In this document: positions 10,545 to 22,712 of the stretch, piece after piece
Layout of the letters: each line of letters opens with the position of its first letter
Position numbering within the stretch: the stretch's first letter is position 1
DNA from: Diphasiastrum complanatum
Taxonomy: Eukaryota > Streptophyta > Lycopodiopsida > Lycopodiales > Lycopodiaceae
Assembly (NCBI GenBank): GCA_029204225.1
Contig: MU834967.1
Coordinates: forward strand, 1 to 42,801
Length of the DNA: 42,801 nucleotides
Direction: 5' to 3'
Notes under the pieces: model-generated
The model's database searches: none
Seen by the model: only the letters and a program-made list of their open reading frames with translations
What the model was told of the DNA's origin: nothing
Program-made: the position numbers and the translations under genes

Positions 10545-12540
10545 CGATTATTTCGAAAGTTTATATAGGATTCGGCATAATCCTAGACTTGGATATCTGG
10601 TACTCCTCAGTCACCATGGCTCGAGGGTGAAGCGGTTAAGTATTTGACTATCTGTTTCATGTTGGTTGGGTGGTTTGGCTCCACATGTGATCAGAAGGTG
10701 GAGTTGCTTTTTGTTTTTTCTTAGCTTTTTGGTATTTCCTCTTTGCTTTTTACTTCCTGGTGGTGGAATTGACCTCCAAGTAAGTGGCTTCTCTCATTTT
10801 GGTTTTCTTTCAGCTTAATGCTCATTATTATGGAAATTTTCCATAAAAAATGATGGAAATTTATGGATTTTTGGCGGTTTTTGAGCTAGTATTCCATGTT
10901 TTGGCTTGAAATTTGTCAAAGTTATTGTTTATGATTTGTACTTGTTGTTTTCCAGTCATTATAATTGATTCTAATGATGGCATGCTAGTGGAAAAGCCAA
11001 AAGTGGGTCTAGATAGTGATTTTTAGCCAAAAATTGGAGGTTTTGGGCTAGAAATGGACTGTATGAACCATGATTGAATAAAATCAGAACTTTCAGTGCC
11101 TGAATGTAATTGAATTATAGTAGATATGGCCTGATTTCACTTGCATGTGGGTTTGATCCACAAGAAATTGCAAAAAAGATTGAAAAATGGTCAAAAAACA
11201 TGGTTTTTTGGTGGCTAATATTTTGCATGCACGTTTTCAGAGGTGTAATAATGTTGTACTAAGGCTTTCATGAAGTTTTGTTAGGATTGGACACCATTAA
11301 GGGTCTCAAAAAGTCAAAAAAATAGGTGGTCTGGATCCATTGGATATTTTTACAAGCTAAAAGATATGATGGATTCCTCTAATTTGAGCCATCATGCACC
11401 CAATTTGGAGTTGGGTGGCTTAGACACCAATATCTTGTTGAAGGACTCCATAAATGCAATTTTTGCATGATCTAAGCTTATGATTGCTTTTTGGACCTAA
11501 TGGAAACCTCTATGCCTCTCTAATGGACCTCAAAAGAGTGCTTGTAACCTCTTATTGGATGCTTATTGGGCTGGAGTTGGATTTTTGACAATACCACCTA
11601 GAAAAAGTGCGCCCTCCTACTGCAATTTTAGTCTGTTACAGCTCGCACATGTGAAGCCTACGTGGTAGTCTGTTACAGCTCGCACATGTGAAGCCTACAT
11701 GGTAGGGTGACATGGCAACTGCCTTTCTAACCTCCTCTCCCTCTATACTATGTTTTACAGCGACCTAATCGGAGTCCTATAGCAAAAGTTTTGGCCGTCG
11801 GAAGTTTGGCAATTTTTGAGTAAAATTTAAAAAATTTCCAAATTGTTCTAATTGCATGCATGTCTGTGAAGCAGGAGAGTACTTTTCCAGTGTTGAAAAT
11901 GTTTGGATGCATGATACAAGGAGGTACAGTAGGTCGATCGGTGGAATTTCATGCTTGAATACGGTTTTATAAGAAGCTAGTCGAAAAGCAAATTTCCCAG
12001 TTACTAGTATTTTACGTAGAAAATTTTGATTTTTTAGAAATGTCTACATGTCATGTTTGATGCATGTCGGATGTTCTGAAATCCTTTCAAAATGGGATGA
12101 CAATTGTAAAACTGCCAAGTTGATGTGATAAATTGATTTTCACAGTTTTGGTCCATATTGAACGGAACTTGAAAATCCCAGTTACATAAATTTTCAAAGA
12201 ACCATGGATATCTCTTGATTTTGCTCAAATTCATTGGTTTTTTATCAAACAACAATTGCTTAAAAAGTGAATAATCTTACTGAGATAAAATCAATCAGTT
12301 TTATAAGGTCATAGAATCTTTCACTTTCGGTTGAAGACTTTGTAATTTGTCAACTAAAGAAAACATTTCTTGTTTTCTGTGATCAATAAAGACCAAGAAT
12401 AATGCAAGTCTTGTTGGAACAGTTTCTATGCCGATCAACATGTAGATTTGCTAGTAGTTGAGTGCACCAGATAACTAGCGAACAATCAAAACTGTCTGGA
12501 TGACCAGTAGATAAAAGTTGTATTGATTCAGGGTCCTTTC
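10545..12540 (+). mobile_element. Old coding-poor retroelement, left part
   Basis: This DNA is the opposite-strand relative of the 4.8-kb element at 12541-17348. At 10556-10605 it matches the LTR start region of that element (AGGATTC, CCTAG, CTTGGATA, GGTACTC in the same order). From about 11200 to 12100 it follows the internal region in order, for example AAGTGCGCCCT near 11607, GAGTAAAATT near 11818 and ATTGCATGC near 11850. No gag or pol is readable. The younger element interrupts it after the CTTTC at 12536-12540, and it resumes at 17354. Its own left LTR boundary is uncertain. Confidence 0.65.
11631..11704. repeat. Tandem duplication, 2 x 37 bp
   Basis: Two adjacent copies starting GTCTGTTACAGCTCGCACAT differ at one base (CCTACGTGG versus CCTACATGG). 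The related young element has only one diverged copy of this segment, so the duplication is specific to this copy. Confidence 0.95.
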
Positions 12541-13060
12541 TATAAGGGAAGCTCCCTAAGATCCTGCTTACAAGATAACACACAATGGAAAACACACTAT
12601 GGAGCAACCACCCAACCAAGTAGAAGCAACCAATCAACTCTAGAAGCTTCATCCCCAAGCCAAGGAATAAGAAGCATGAATGTAAAGTGAAATCCTGGCA
12701 ATAAATCAATGATCATAATGAGGACTAGAGCAAGTTTAGCCTCAATATATAGAGCCAAAAGCAACCTGGGCACATAGCCATGCATAGCCCTAAGTTCCCT
12801 ATACATAGATTCACCTAGAATAGAGTCTTGAGCATGGACCACCTATTCATAGAATTGCTATTGATAAATCTACACATGCATACACTATCTCATACCTTGT
12901 CTAAACTCCATTTAGTGTGTTCTGGGCCTCACAAGGATATTAGTTACTTTTGGATCACATCCAGTATGACGTGGCATAACTAACAGCTAGATTTACTAGA
13001 GTACCGTGTATCCAAGACTAGGAGTATACTGAATCCTACTTACTGGCCATGGACATAGCA
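12541..13060 (-). repeat. 3' LTR of the 4.8-kb element (520 bp)
   Basis: Direct repeat of 16829-17348. In element orientation it starts TGCTATGTCC and ends CCCTTATA. It ends exactly at the CTTTC target duplication (12536-12540). Confidence 0.92.
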
Positions 13061-13073
13061 TTCTTCCCTCCTT
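13061..13073 (-). promoter_or_regulatory. 3' polypurine tract (PPT)
   Basis: On the minus strand AAGGAGGGAAGAA immediately precedes the TG of the 3' LTR, the position where plus-strand DNA synthesis is primed. Confidence 0.85.
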
Positions 13074-14736
13074 AAACTACTTCTAGCCTTAGAACATAAA
13101 AAAATAACAGGAACAATTCTTTTAACTTTAAATATTAACCTAGAAAATCATTATCCTTAGTCAAACTTTCACATCAAACAAGTACTAAGAGATAATATTA
13201 TTTCAAATCGTCTCCTACGATAACTGGAGATCCAATTCAAATGAAGAACTGTACTCAAGCATCTGCATACCATAAATTGTAGTAGAATAACATCCACTAG
13301 ATACACTAAATTCTCCACAAATAAAATACTTATCTTGTGAGAATATCTGTGAGATCCATAGGTTTTTAAATAAAATACAAGAGTAGAGAGATTCAAAACA
13401 CTGATCCAAATCATACTTAATCATTTACAGGATACTGGAGTATATGTCTAACATAACTCAGGAAAAGTAAGAGTCATTCCAAAAGTCTTTCCATTAAGAA
13501 AATACTGGATTTAGGAATATTTCCAAAACATGATTCTTGAAGTGCAAGATTCAAGTTCTATAAACAACTGGTAATTAAAGACTGGACGCATACCAAAACG
13601 ACAATCATCTTTAACTACAAATAGGTTTAGATTACAATCCATAATCACATCTAGATACCCAAAGTGTTGTTATTCTTGGATTCATTATGATTCGTTATCC
13701 ATTTGAGCTCTCTGGGATACAATCACTAATGAGCTAAGTCTATTCTTAACTAAGGAATACTCTATCCTAAGAATATTGTATATCCAATGCACATAATTTC
13801 AACTGATGAACCCAAATGATTCACTAATCATGCGTCTACCCACATATGTTACTCACATATCTCACTAAGATTTTGTAACTCAGCTACAAAATATTTTCTA
13901 TTTCTCATGAGTAAATAACATATCCGAAAAATCTCTGAGACAAATCAAATTCACTCTCAACAGTTTTCCAATCTCACTTACCTCTAATTACATAATTTCT
14001 CACACTGATTAACCCTTCTCTGATCCTAGTACTTAAACTAAGATTAGGTTGATCCAATATAAAACTCTCATACTTAAATTCTGATCAAATTTACTTTTAT
14101 TCCAATCAAAATGGAATTAGTAACTTTCGACCTTTTACTGTACTACTTATAGATAATAATTCAAATTCCAAACTTGTTCCAGATTGTCCACACAATCCCT
14201 AGAGAATTCCTCATATTCAAAAATTTCCAATTATGCATCTTACTTTGAATCTATCCGAAATTACTTTCAGACCACATCTCATTTCTATACCACAGTTGGT
14301 TCTTTTTTTAAAAGTACGCAAACCATAGATTCCCATTTATTTGGATGACTGGCATGCCTATCAGATGGATACCCAAAATCCACATCTGATTATGTGACTT
14401 AGCTAGAAGAATTAACATGGTTCAATATTATATCCTGATCCTTTCTAGTTAATGATAAGCTTCAAACCCCTACTGAAGCATCAAATTCAGGGACAAGCTT
14501 CTGTCAACTAATAGATTCAATGTAATCCACGTATCAGATTCCACTTCTAACCTCACAATTGACATCCAAAATTGCAGATAACTCAATGGTTACGAATATA
14601 TCAGTTACGAATTCATCTGAATGAATTCTAACCAAGAAATTAATAACCAATATTAAGCAATTATTTACAAGGTTTATCAAAATCCTAGTTGCGAAATACA
14701 TTTTCCGATCACACTTACTACCTCTGATGTCCACTC

Positions 14737-14749
14737 TTCTTCCCTCCTT
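14737..14749 (-). promoter_or_regulatory. Second, central polypurine tract identical to the 3' PPT
   Basis: AAGGAGGGAAGAA occurs again on the minus strand, identical over all 13 bases to the 3' PPT and about 200 bases from the element midpoint. Central PPTs prime a second plus-strand start in Ty1 and in lentiviruses. The older relative keeps a purine tract at the matching place (near 17384-17404). Confidence 0.6.
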
Positions 14750-16815
14750 AGAATTTTTAGTTCCCTGAAAATCTATTTCAGCTAAGGTACCCAGAAGACG
14801 TAATGACATTTAAAAATGTTTTGAAAACTAATTACTATAGGAAAAATTTCAAAACAATTTCATGTCTGTCCTATATCTGGACTGAATATCTGATATATCA
14901 AAAATCATTTACTAGTATATGAAACAATACTAGTCTGATCTTTTGAATATAATTCACCATAGGATTCTACTGGATATGTAATTTCTATTATTACAAATCT
15001 TCCAATAAAATTGGACTGTTTTTTCTTTTTATTGACTGGTTTGGCATTACTTCGTTAATATTGACAAAACCTATCCAAACGTAGAATATGAAATTACATG
15101 AATGGAAATTCCACCAATAGGATTTCAGTAATTTTTGAACCGTATCTTGTCAGATTTACTGATTAGATAAAGAATACTATTGCCACTCATCCAATCTGGT
15201 TATTTCATATTGTTTGACGATTTTAATTCAAATTTAACGAGTATCTTCCACAAACGTTCACTTAATTCTCACGAAAATACTGTTAGTACAAAAGGCAATC
15301 GAAGTCGAAAAAATCGAAACATTGTCTGATTCCTAATATTACTAACCAAATGTCAAACTGGCATGCAAAGCACACTACATCAGTCATAAACGTCATTACG
15401 GAATTTTTTACGTAAACTTCAGTTTTACGGAATTTGTCAGCCATTAACACTGATTTGTGACCCAACTGTCAGAGCACATGCATATGACCACTCAAATCGA
15501 TTGTAAATCCCTTATGCATGACAGAATCAGTCTGAGAATCAGCATGCAACTAATCCATGCAAACACAGTACTACAAATTAGGGAAATGACTGGCATGCAA
15601 TCAGAACAATTCCAAATTTTGTTAATTTTACTCACAAAACTGCAAAACTTCAGATGATCATAACTTTGGCTATAGGACACCAAATTGGGTGCTGTAAAGC
15701 TCAGTACAGAGGGAGACAAGTGAACAAGATGCTTGCCATATCAGCCTACCACCTAGTCTTCACACGTGCGAGATCAGAGCTGCCAAAAATCTATAGTAGG
15801 GCGCACTTCCACAAGAGGGAATCATGCAAAAACATGCAAACACCCATCCTAGCCCAAAATTGATGCTACCAACAGTCTCAAACAATCAACTAGACTTTCA
15901 TGAAGCATTCATACTGATCCTAAGATGCAATATAGACTGAGAACGAAGATTTCTTGATTTGTAGAACTCAAAATAGCTTCAAACTTGATGGAGATGGTGC
16001 ATAAGCCACCGGCCATCAATTCACAGGTATGATAGCTTGTTGGGAAGGTAAAAAAGAATGCTAATCATGTTGTAATTAGTTCCAAAATGATCTCCTTATG
16101 GATCTGGAGAGATCCATCCTCCAGAAATCACCAAATATGGTCATTTTTTGAACTTTTTTTACTTCCTACAAGTCCAATTGCTGGAATTCTTGGTTCTAAC
16201 TTCACGGAAAGCTTCAAAAGACTTTGGTCCACCAATTTACAACCTCTACATGGTGTTTTACAGCCACCTACTATCCAACTTTATGAAAAAACAATAAAAA
16301 ATGATGATTTTTGGCTATTTTCCGGTTTTTTCATCACCATAAAGTGAAAATTCATGACATACAACTCTTTCTCTAACACATGCAAACCAATTTATAGAAT
16401 TACAACCATCTAATTGATCTGATCTTGTTAGATTTGGTTCTTACTATCTATTTTGTGCCATGAAAAACCAAGCAATTTTGAGCAAAACATAGCCTAGAAT
16501 CATAAATCATTGGAGAAAACCGGCATGCATCATTAATTTTCCCTAAAACAAAAGTACACTTGTTGAAAAATTCAGATATACCAAAGATTTGATCTACACA
16601 AGAAAAAACTCCAAAAAAACATTACAAATTGGCCTTCAAGGACAATTCTCCATAGAACCACAAAGTATGGATCTTAGCAACATGCAAATTGAAACTGGGA
16701 TAGTACACCCACTTGCACACTTGCTATCCACCTTGGAAGAGAATTCCCATGGATCTAATCCAAAATTTCGACAAAAGGTAGCCCTTCTCCATGTTCTCCA
16801 ATCTTCGTAAGCCTT

Positions 16816-16827
16816 GCTCTGATACCA
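16816..16827 (-). promoter_or_regulatory. Primer-binding site, initiator-Met tRNA
   Basis: TGGTATCAGAGC on the minus strand, complementary to the 3' end of plant initiator tRNA-Met, separated from the 5' LTR end by one base. Confidence 0.92.
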
Positions 16828-16828
16828 C

Positions 16829-17348
16829 TATAAGGGAAGCTCCCTAAGATCTTGCTTACAAGATAACACACAATGGAAAACACACTATGGAGCAACCACC
16901 CAACCAAGTAGAAGCAACCAATCAACTCTAGAAGCTTCATCCCCAAGCCAAGGAATAAGAAACATGAATGTAGAGTGAAATCCTGGCAATGTATCAATGA
17001 TCACAATGAGGAGTAGGGCGAGTTTGGCCTCAATATATAGAGCCAAAAGCAACCTGGGCACATAGCCATGCATAGTTCTAAGTTCCCTATACATAAATTC
17101 ACCTAGAATAGAGTCCTAAGCATGGACCACCTATTCATAGAATTGCTATTGATAACTCTACACATGCATACACTGTCTCATACCTTGTCTAAACTCCATT
17201 TAGTGTGTTCTGGGCCTCACAAGGATATTAGTTACTTTCGGGTCACATCCAGTATGATGTGGCATAACTAACAGCTTGATTTACTAGAGTACCGTGTATC
17301 CAAGACTAGGAGTATACTGAATCCTACTTACTGGCTATGGACATAACA
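16829..17348 (-). repeat. 5' LTR of the 4.8-kb element (520 bp)
   Basis: Same length as the 3' LTR. In element orientation it begins TGTTATGTCC and ends CCCTTATA, next to the PBS. The CTTTC target duplication follows at 17349-17353. Confidence 0.92.
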
Positions 17349-17353
17349 CTTTC

Positions 17354-19239
17354 CCGAGCCAAATATGGGGAGCTTGAACCACATTTGGGAAGGGAGGAAG
17401 GAGATGAAACCTGAGGTGTAGAGGATTGGTTGACCAGTTATGTTAATCTACTTTGAATTCCGAAAGTGTAAGTGGTTGTGAGAGTGAGTGCAATTGGAAA
17501 TTAGGCTTAGGAATTATATTTTCAAACTGTCTCTGGAAATTTGGGTTTCTTTCCCTAGTGTTCATCTAGAATTTCAAGGAATCGAAGATTGTAAGAGAAG
17601 AGATAGTAATCCATTTGTGGAACCATCTTTGTGTTGCAATTGGATTTGAATTAAAAAGAAATTTGCAAACGAAAAGACAAAATGGAATGTATTCCATACA
17701 AGAATATACTAATTTGGATTCTTTTCTATTATAGAGTATTTCTTTATAATAACTGAGACAACCAAGAGTACTTCTAGCTCATAAAAGAATGAAATTCTTT
17801 TTATTGATTTCGAAATGGATATTGGATATCTATTACACTATCGTTTTCTGTTATATTGAGATTTTTAATGTTCCTTTTCGTTCAATGAATACGCTTGTCA
17901 CATTTCAACAGTCTTTGAACGATATATTTCATCCATACCCGGGTCAATGCGGAGTGGTATTGTTAGATGACGTGTTACAGTGAAACGATTAAGGAGCATG
18001 AGAGAATTCAATAGCTAGAAGTATCTCTTCGATTGGTTGTGAATCTAATCCTATATTTGGGTGTAGGATAGCCAGTTAATCTTTTTGACTTTCTGGTAAG
18101 AAGATCTAGAAGCAAAGGATTTCTTGGAGAGAAAACTGGTGGTATGGGACATCATTGATTCCAAAGAGAATTTTTTGTGCGAGAGTGATATGTAGACTGA
18201 TGGTTAGTGATTATTGTGATGGTAACACTAACGAAGGAACCCATTGGTTATTTGCTTAGGGTATTTCGGGAAATTATGAGATATCGGTTTGGATCCCAAA
18301 TGGTATCTCATTATTTACAAAATCTAGAGACCCTTGAATCTATTTCTTTTTTATTTGAACCCATTCTTTTTAGAAATTTCTTAAATATGAGACAATTGGA
18401 TTAAGATTCATATAACTTTTTCCAGTATGGAACTATGTTCTGAACGTCTGATTATTGTTATATGAAATTATACTTCCATATGGTTGTCAATATGGCTCAT
18501 AATCTATTGATAGTTTCAATTGATTCCGATTCAATGAAGGAATGACTGAATTCGTGGAATTTAGACTTCCTAGACCCAAATGATTATTCTATTTGATAGT
18601 TGATTATTGAGATGTAATATTTCTATCACTCGGGATAAAATATATTCTAATTTTGAAAAAACCTGTTTTGTTTTAGTATTGGATACTCATTATTGACTTT
18701 TTCTGATCATTGATATCTTATACATTGTCTCATGAGGTCCTTTTTTAGGAACAATTGGGAATTTCTTTTAAAAGGGGGAGATGAAGAGATAGGAATAAGA
18801 CTTTCAATGGATCAACCGGTTGCATAGATTTTTTAGAGAGAAATCCAGTATTTGTGCAAAGGTTGAACTATCCTAGTGAAACAGAGGAACTCTCTAGGGC
18901 TTGTCGCGAATAATCTAGAACTAGAGGAGCTTTGGAGGTATTGAGCTGTGAGTTATTCATAATTATGGATAGTAGTGGTAAAGATTAAATTTAGGTTCCA
19001 ATAATTGGCTTACCAAGTACCATTTTGTTATGGATTGGATCTGGTGGGAATAAAACTTTAATTTTAAACTTATGTCCAAAGATGTCTGCATAGGTCAACC
19101 TAATCTTGGAATACTAAGATTTGATGTAGGTTGAATGAAGAAATTTTGTTAGTAAAAGTTTGATGGTTGGAAAACTTGTGGATGTGGAATTATTCACTTC
19201 AAAGATTTTTTCAGGTATGTTATTTACTCATGAGAAATA
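17354..19239 (+). mobile_element. Old coding-poor retroelement, middle part
   Basis: Continuation of the element broken at 12540. It follows the interior of the young element in inverted order: a purine-rich tract near 17384-17404 lies where the young copy has its central PPT; ATTTGGGTGTA and GATAGCCAGT near 18055-18080 match a similar block; and TATGTTATTTACTCATGAGA at 19217-19236 is exactly matched in the young copy (around 13890-13915). No coding potential is recognised; the 60-65-codon frames here are not supported. Confidence 0.6.
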
Positions 19240-20493
19240 TGTTGGAGAAAGAGGGTGTGTCGTGCGTGAGAAACGATAATAGCTCGAAAAGAAGACGAAC
19301 ACAAAAAAGAAGTGAACTCGACACTCGAACAAGAAACGAACTCGAATAGAAAGTGTTCGTGCGCAGCGAAATGAGCTACATTACTCTTTCCCTAAGCATG
19401 ACTACGCCTATCAGAAACAAATAGAACGTTAGTGATAGAAATCATGGTCGTTCTGATTACATGGCCAAACATTAACAAAACATCAGAAGAATAATTTGTC
19501 ACAAACAGCTAGACAAATTATTTGTCGTGAATGATTCGCGAAGAGCTCGACTCATAATCAGTCACGAATGATTCACGAAAGACAAGACTAAATATTAGCT
19601 ATCAACAACTAGACTAATAATAACTCGCTAAGAGCAAATTACCAGATTGAGCAACAAGAAAGTCAGACAGAATGAAGAAAAGCATAGTGATAGTGACAGA
19701 AATCTGAACGCAGAACAAAAGAACTGTTATCAAATTAAGTATAGCAACATATACATGTCAATAATGCGGAAGAGCACAAGACAATAGCGGACAAAACTTC
19801 ATGCTCTACAAAGCTAATTCAGTCTGTAAAAGGAATGAACCTATTACTGACAATAAAGAATCAATGCACAAGGCATCTACTTCGTCTATCTCTGATAAGC
19901 TTTTGATGCTATTATTTTACACACACACTTGTTCTTGATCTCTTGTTTTTGAATACACAAATGGTATTCAATATATACACAATTTACAGGTGTGCAAATG
20001 AAGAAAGTACAAAGTGGATGTGTTGTCTGTAGGAGATCGTGAGTGGCTGCTGTCGTTGTCAAATCTATTAGCATAGTTGCATGGGATGAGCGTGAAAAGG
20101 ACGCGATGTCAGCCTTTGTTGAAATGAACGTTGGTGAAGATGTGAAAAATGCGTCACTCTAACGAAATGTCTTAGGATTTGATTTACAAGGTGCCTTCGT
20201 TTTTCCTAGGGCACCTTTGGCATTTTGTAAGACAGTGTCATCTTTTTTGCCTATCACAAAACACGTGTAAAAAGAAAATGTCGCGTTTTTTGCCTTTCTT
20301 TCACCTATGAGAATTTACTTTTATTTATGTAGACAGTTGCGTTTTATTCATCTGTCTTATTTTACATGTAAATATGCAGACTGTGCGACAACATGAGTAA
20401 AAATGCAGCATTAAAGCAATTGAGTTGAGTAGTTGGATTACTCCTGGTTAAAAATTGATTGGTTAAATAAGCAGCGTGAAGAGAATTCACCAG
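19240..20493 (-). mobile_element. Probable solo LTR of a copia-like element
   Basis: This block interrupts the old element: the homology with the young copy stops at GAGAAATA (19239) and resumes at about 20494 (GAAAGTATTTG). The block begins TGTTGG and ends CACCA, and GAAATA/GAAAGT may be a decayed target duplication. Near 19396-19420 it contains, inverted, a segment shared with the copia LTR at 26868-26890 (ATAGGCGTAGTCATGC). No internal coding, PBS or PPT is associated, which suggests a solo LTR. The limits come from the comparison with the uninterrupted homologue. Confidence 0.5.
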
Positions 20494-21080
20494 AAAGTAT
20501 TTGTTTTAATCTATATTGCTTTTAAGACACATGATTTGTGAGTCATCAAGATTCATCTAAAAAGTTATGTGCATAGAATATAGGAAATTCTTGGTATAGA
20601 ATATTTCTCAAATGGAAAATCGACTTTAAGTTATTGACTGTATTCCAATGAGCTCATATTGGATGACAGAGTTTAACAAATATCAAAGATAACTACTGAA
20701 TTTAGTTGGAATCCAGTAGAACTTCGTAATCTCTAGAAGTTGTTCTAGGTGATCGTATGAAGTTTATGTAGTTGAAGACAAATGTTAAAATGGTTTTGGT
20801 ATGCCTTCTGTCTTAGTTACCTGATTGATCGCAGAGTTTGGATAGCTCTTAATCTTGTTAAGGATCAGGGTGGAAGAATATTTTTAAAATCCAGTAATTT
20901 TCCTTGTGGGAAAAGATTTTAGAATAATTCTTATATCCTGAGTGGTATGTTGTACATATACTCCAGTATCTTACAATTATTAAGTATGGTTTTGGAATCT
21001 TGTAAAGTATGATTGACAAATCATAAGATTCTAAATAGTTATGATTGACGGATCATAAATTGATACTTGATTGTTCTCAA
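20494..21080 (+). mobile_element. Old coding-poor retroelement, right part
   Basis: Clear inverted match to the young element's 3' interior at about 13400-13850: GGTTTTGGTATGCC near 20793, ACATATACTCCAGTATC near 20954 and TTAAGTATGGTTTTGG near 20979. The match fades after about 21000 and no 3' LTR was found, so the right end seems lost. Confidence 0.65.
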
Positions 21081-21489
21081 TCAATGTGACTTTTAACCAT
21101 CCCCTCATAAATCTACACCACTTTTAACTGGTCGTCAAAAGCAATTGTTTGCTAGACTTGAGATTCATAAGGTACGGAAAATGATTTTTTGTTGATCCTC
21201 TTGCTTGCAGAAATTGGATTTTAAAGAAATTGAAGAATTGAGATCAATTTTTTTTCTATAGACCAAAGATGGTTGAGAATTGTGTGGCCCTGGTGGTGCT
21301 GGTAATGTCATTCTCTATTGCTAAGGGGATGGTCCAAGCCTTGGTGCTCTTTGCTGGTAAGCATAAGAGGCCTAAATTGAGCTATCTTCTGTTGTATGAT
21401 TCTTGAATTGTAGGAGTAATAAGCGGTGTCGTGCAAGGACACATTGCACGATGACAATATATGTGCGTCATTACCAGACACTCATTTGA

Positions 21490-22070
21490 AGTGTGGTTCT
21501 GGGTGTATATGAGACACCAAACATTGTTCTGTCGAGGATACTGCTACTGATACGGCTCCGCTTGTGGTGCCGTAATATTCTAATAGCCTTCAATTTTTGG
21601 TCAAATTGTGTTGCGAGTTGTTCCATTTACTGCTTACGAAGTTTCGTGATATGTTCCATCAACGATTCATTGGATAAACTCGATGAAGCCGAGGTTGATG
21701 CAATAGAAGGAGTTGAGACGTGAATAGATGTAGTTTCCGGTGTGAAATCATCATCTGATCCCTCATCCTCTTTTCTCATGGCACTTCTATAGCTTCGTGC
21801 AATGTTGTGTACTGCTCCCATCTTTTCAACTCATGTCGGATGCTTCTAGGTAGTCCCACTATGAATCACATTATGACAGCATGATTGGGAGCCAGCTCTG
21901 CATTACACTCGGATCTTAGGTATTTAATCCTTTCAATATAGTCTTTGATCCTTTTTGTTTTTTCAATTTTGATTTTGTTGAGCAGGAGAAACGGGTCTTT
22001 CAAGAACTTTTGTAGCTTAAATCTCGTGATCATAGCCATTTTTACCACCTCCCAATCCATTTGTTATTGT
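21490..22070 (-). pseudogene. Ty3/gypsy-type gag fragment
   Basis: Minus-strand remnant of a retrotransposon capsid (gag) gene. From 22060 it reads MDWEVVKMAMITRF, then KDYIERIKYLRSE, a pattern like the retrotransposon gag domain (W..vk..l..RF, then YIERF). After a TAG and a frame change it goes on with FIVGLPRSIRHELK and a Ser/Thr-rich tail near 21640-21780. Protease, RT and LTRs of this element are absent. It directly abuts the copia LTR fragment on its right. Confidence 0.65.
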
Positions 22071-22204
22071 GTTGTCTGATTGAAAAACTAGTCTAGATCT
22101 ACTCTTGTCATAGACATTGGAAACAACTTCAGCTTCTCTATATAGGAAGAAGAAAAGAAGATATGGTAGCAATGAAATCGAAGTATACCAACAAACTATC
22201 GGAC

Positions 22205-22705
22205 TCTATGGAATAATGCATCCTCTAATGTACGACTACGCCTATAAAAATTTGAGTAACTAATAACTCTGTCTGATATACTTCTACTAATAAGCGGTAA
22301 GCGTTGCTTAGCAATATTCAAAGTAGAAACTCTGTCACTTTTGTATTCTTTGTATATCCATACGTTATAATGATCAACTATTTATATACTAATGAGGAGT
22401 GTCGGCTAGGCTTATCCAATTTGGACAACTAATTAGATCGTAGGTCGCAATTGGAGCTTAACCACAATGTGTTGTCATCCATCCAATGAGGACTTCTTGG
22501 AAATTCACTTGATAATCAAATTGGATAAGTCATTATATTCATAACGGATGGAATTGGCCTTCGACAATTCATCTTTGTCGAAGCCACTTGTTAAGCGATT
22601 CCTGTGTATTTCTGCAAACTGTGTAGAAACGCGAATAAAAATTGCAAAACTAGATAAATGAATGGATGTAGATTAACTATATGATTATGAGAGAATAATC
22701 CAACA
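22205..22705 (-). repeat. Copia 3' LTR, probably truncated
   Basis: In minus orientation it starts TGTTGGATTATTC right after a purine tract (AAGGAGGAG, 22706-22714) that follows the RNase H stop codon. It shares its start and the ATAGGCGTAGTC segment with the plus-strand LTR at 26052-27008. The low-coordinate end is not sharply defined. Confidence 0.7.
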
Positions 22706-22712
22706 CTCCTCC

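Larger units (their letters stand above)
12541..17348 (-). mobile_element. Complete non-autonomous LTR retrotransposon, 4808 bp
   Basis: Minus-oriented element with two 520-bp LTRs, a 5-bp target duplication CTTTC (12536-12540 and 17349-17353), a primer-binding site for initiator-Met tRNA next to the 5' LTR, and a polypurine tract next to the 3' LTR. The 3.77-kb interior has no gag, protease, integrase or RT that I can recognise; its frames are all under about 95 codons and unlike known families. It therefore fits the LARD class of large non-autonomous derivatives, mobilised in trans. The LTRs begin TG and end TA rather than CA, a non-canonical pair best known from some copia-type elements. 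Hand comparison of the LTRs found about 23 differences in 520 positions, mostly transitions. Confidence 0.9.

Noticed and set aside
17400-18500. Possible organelle-derived insertion, suggested by AT-rich, weakly protein-like frames
   Set aside because: No organelle gene could be matched, and the stretch aligns in order with the interior of the neighbouring LTR element, which explains it better.
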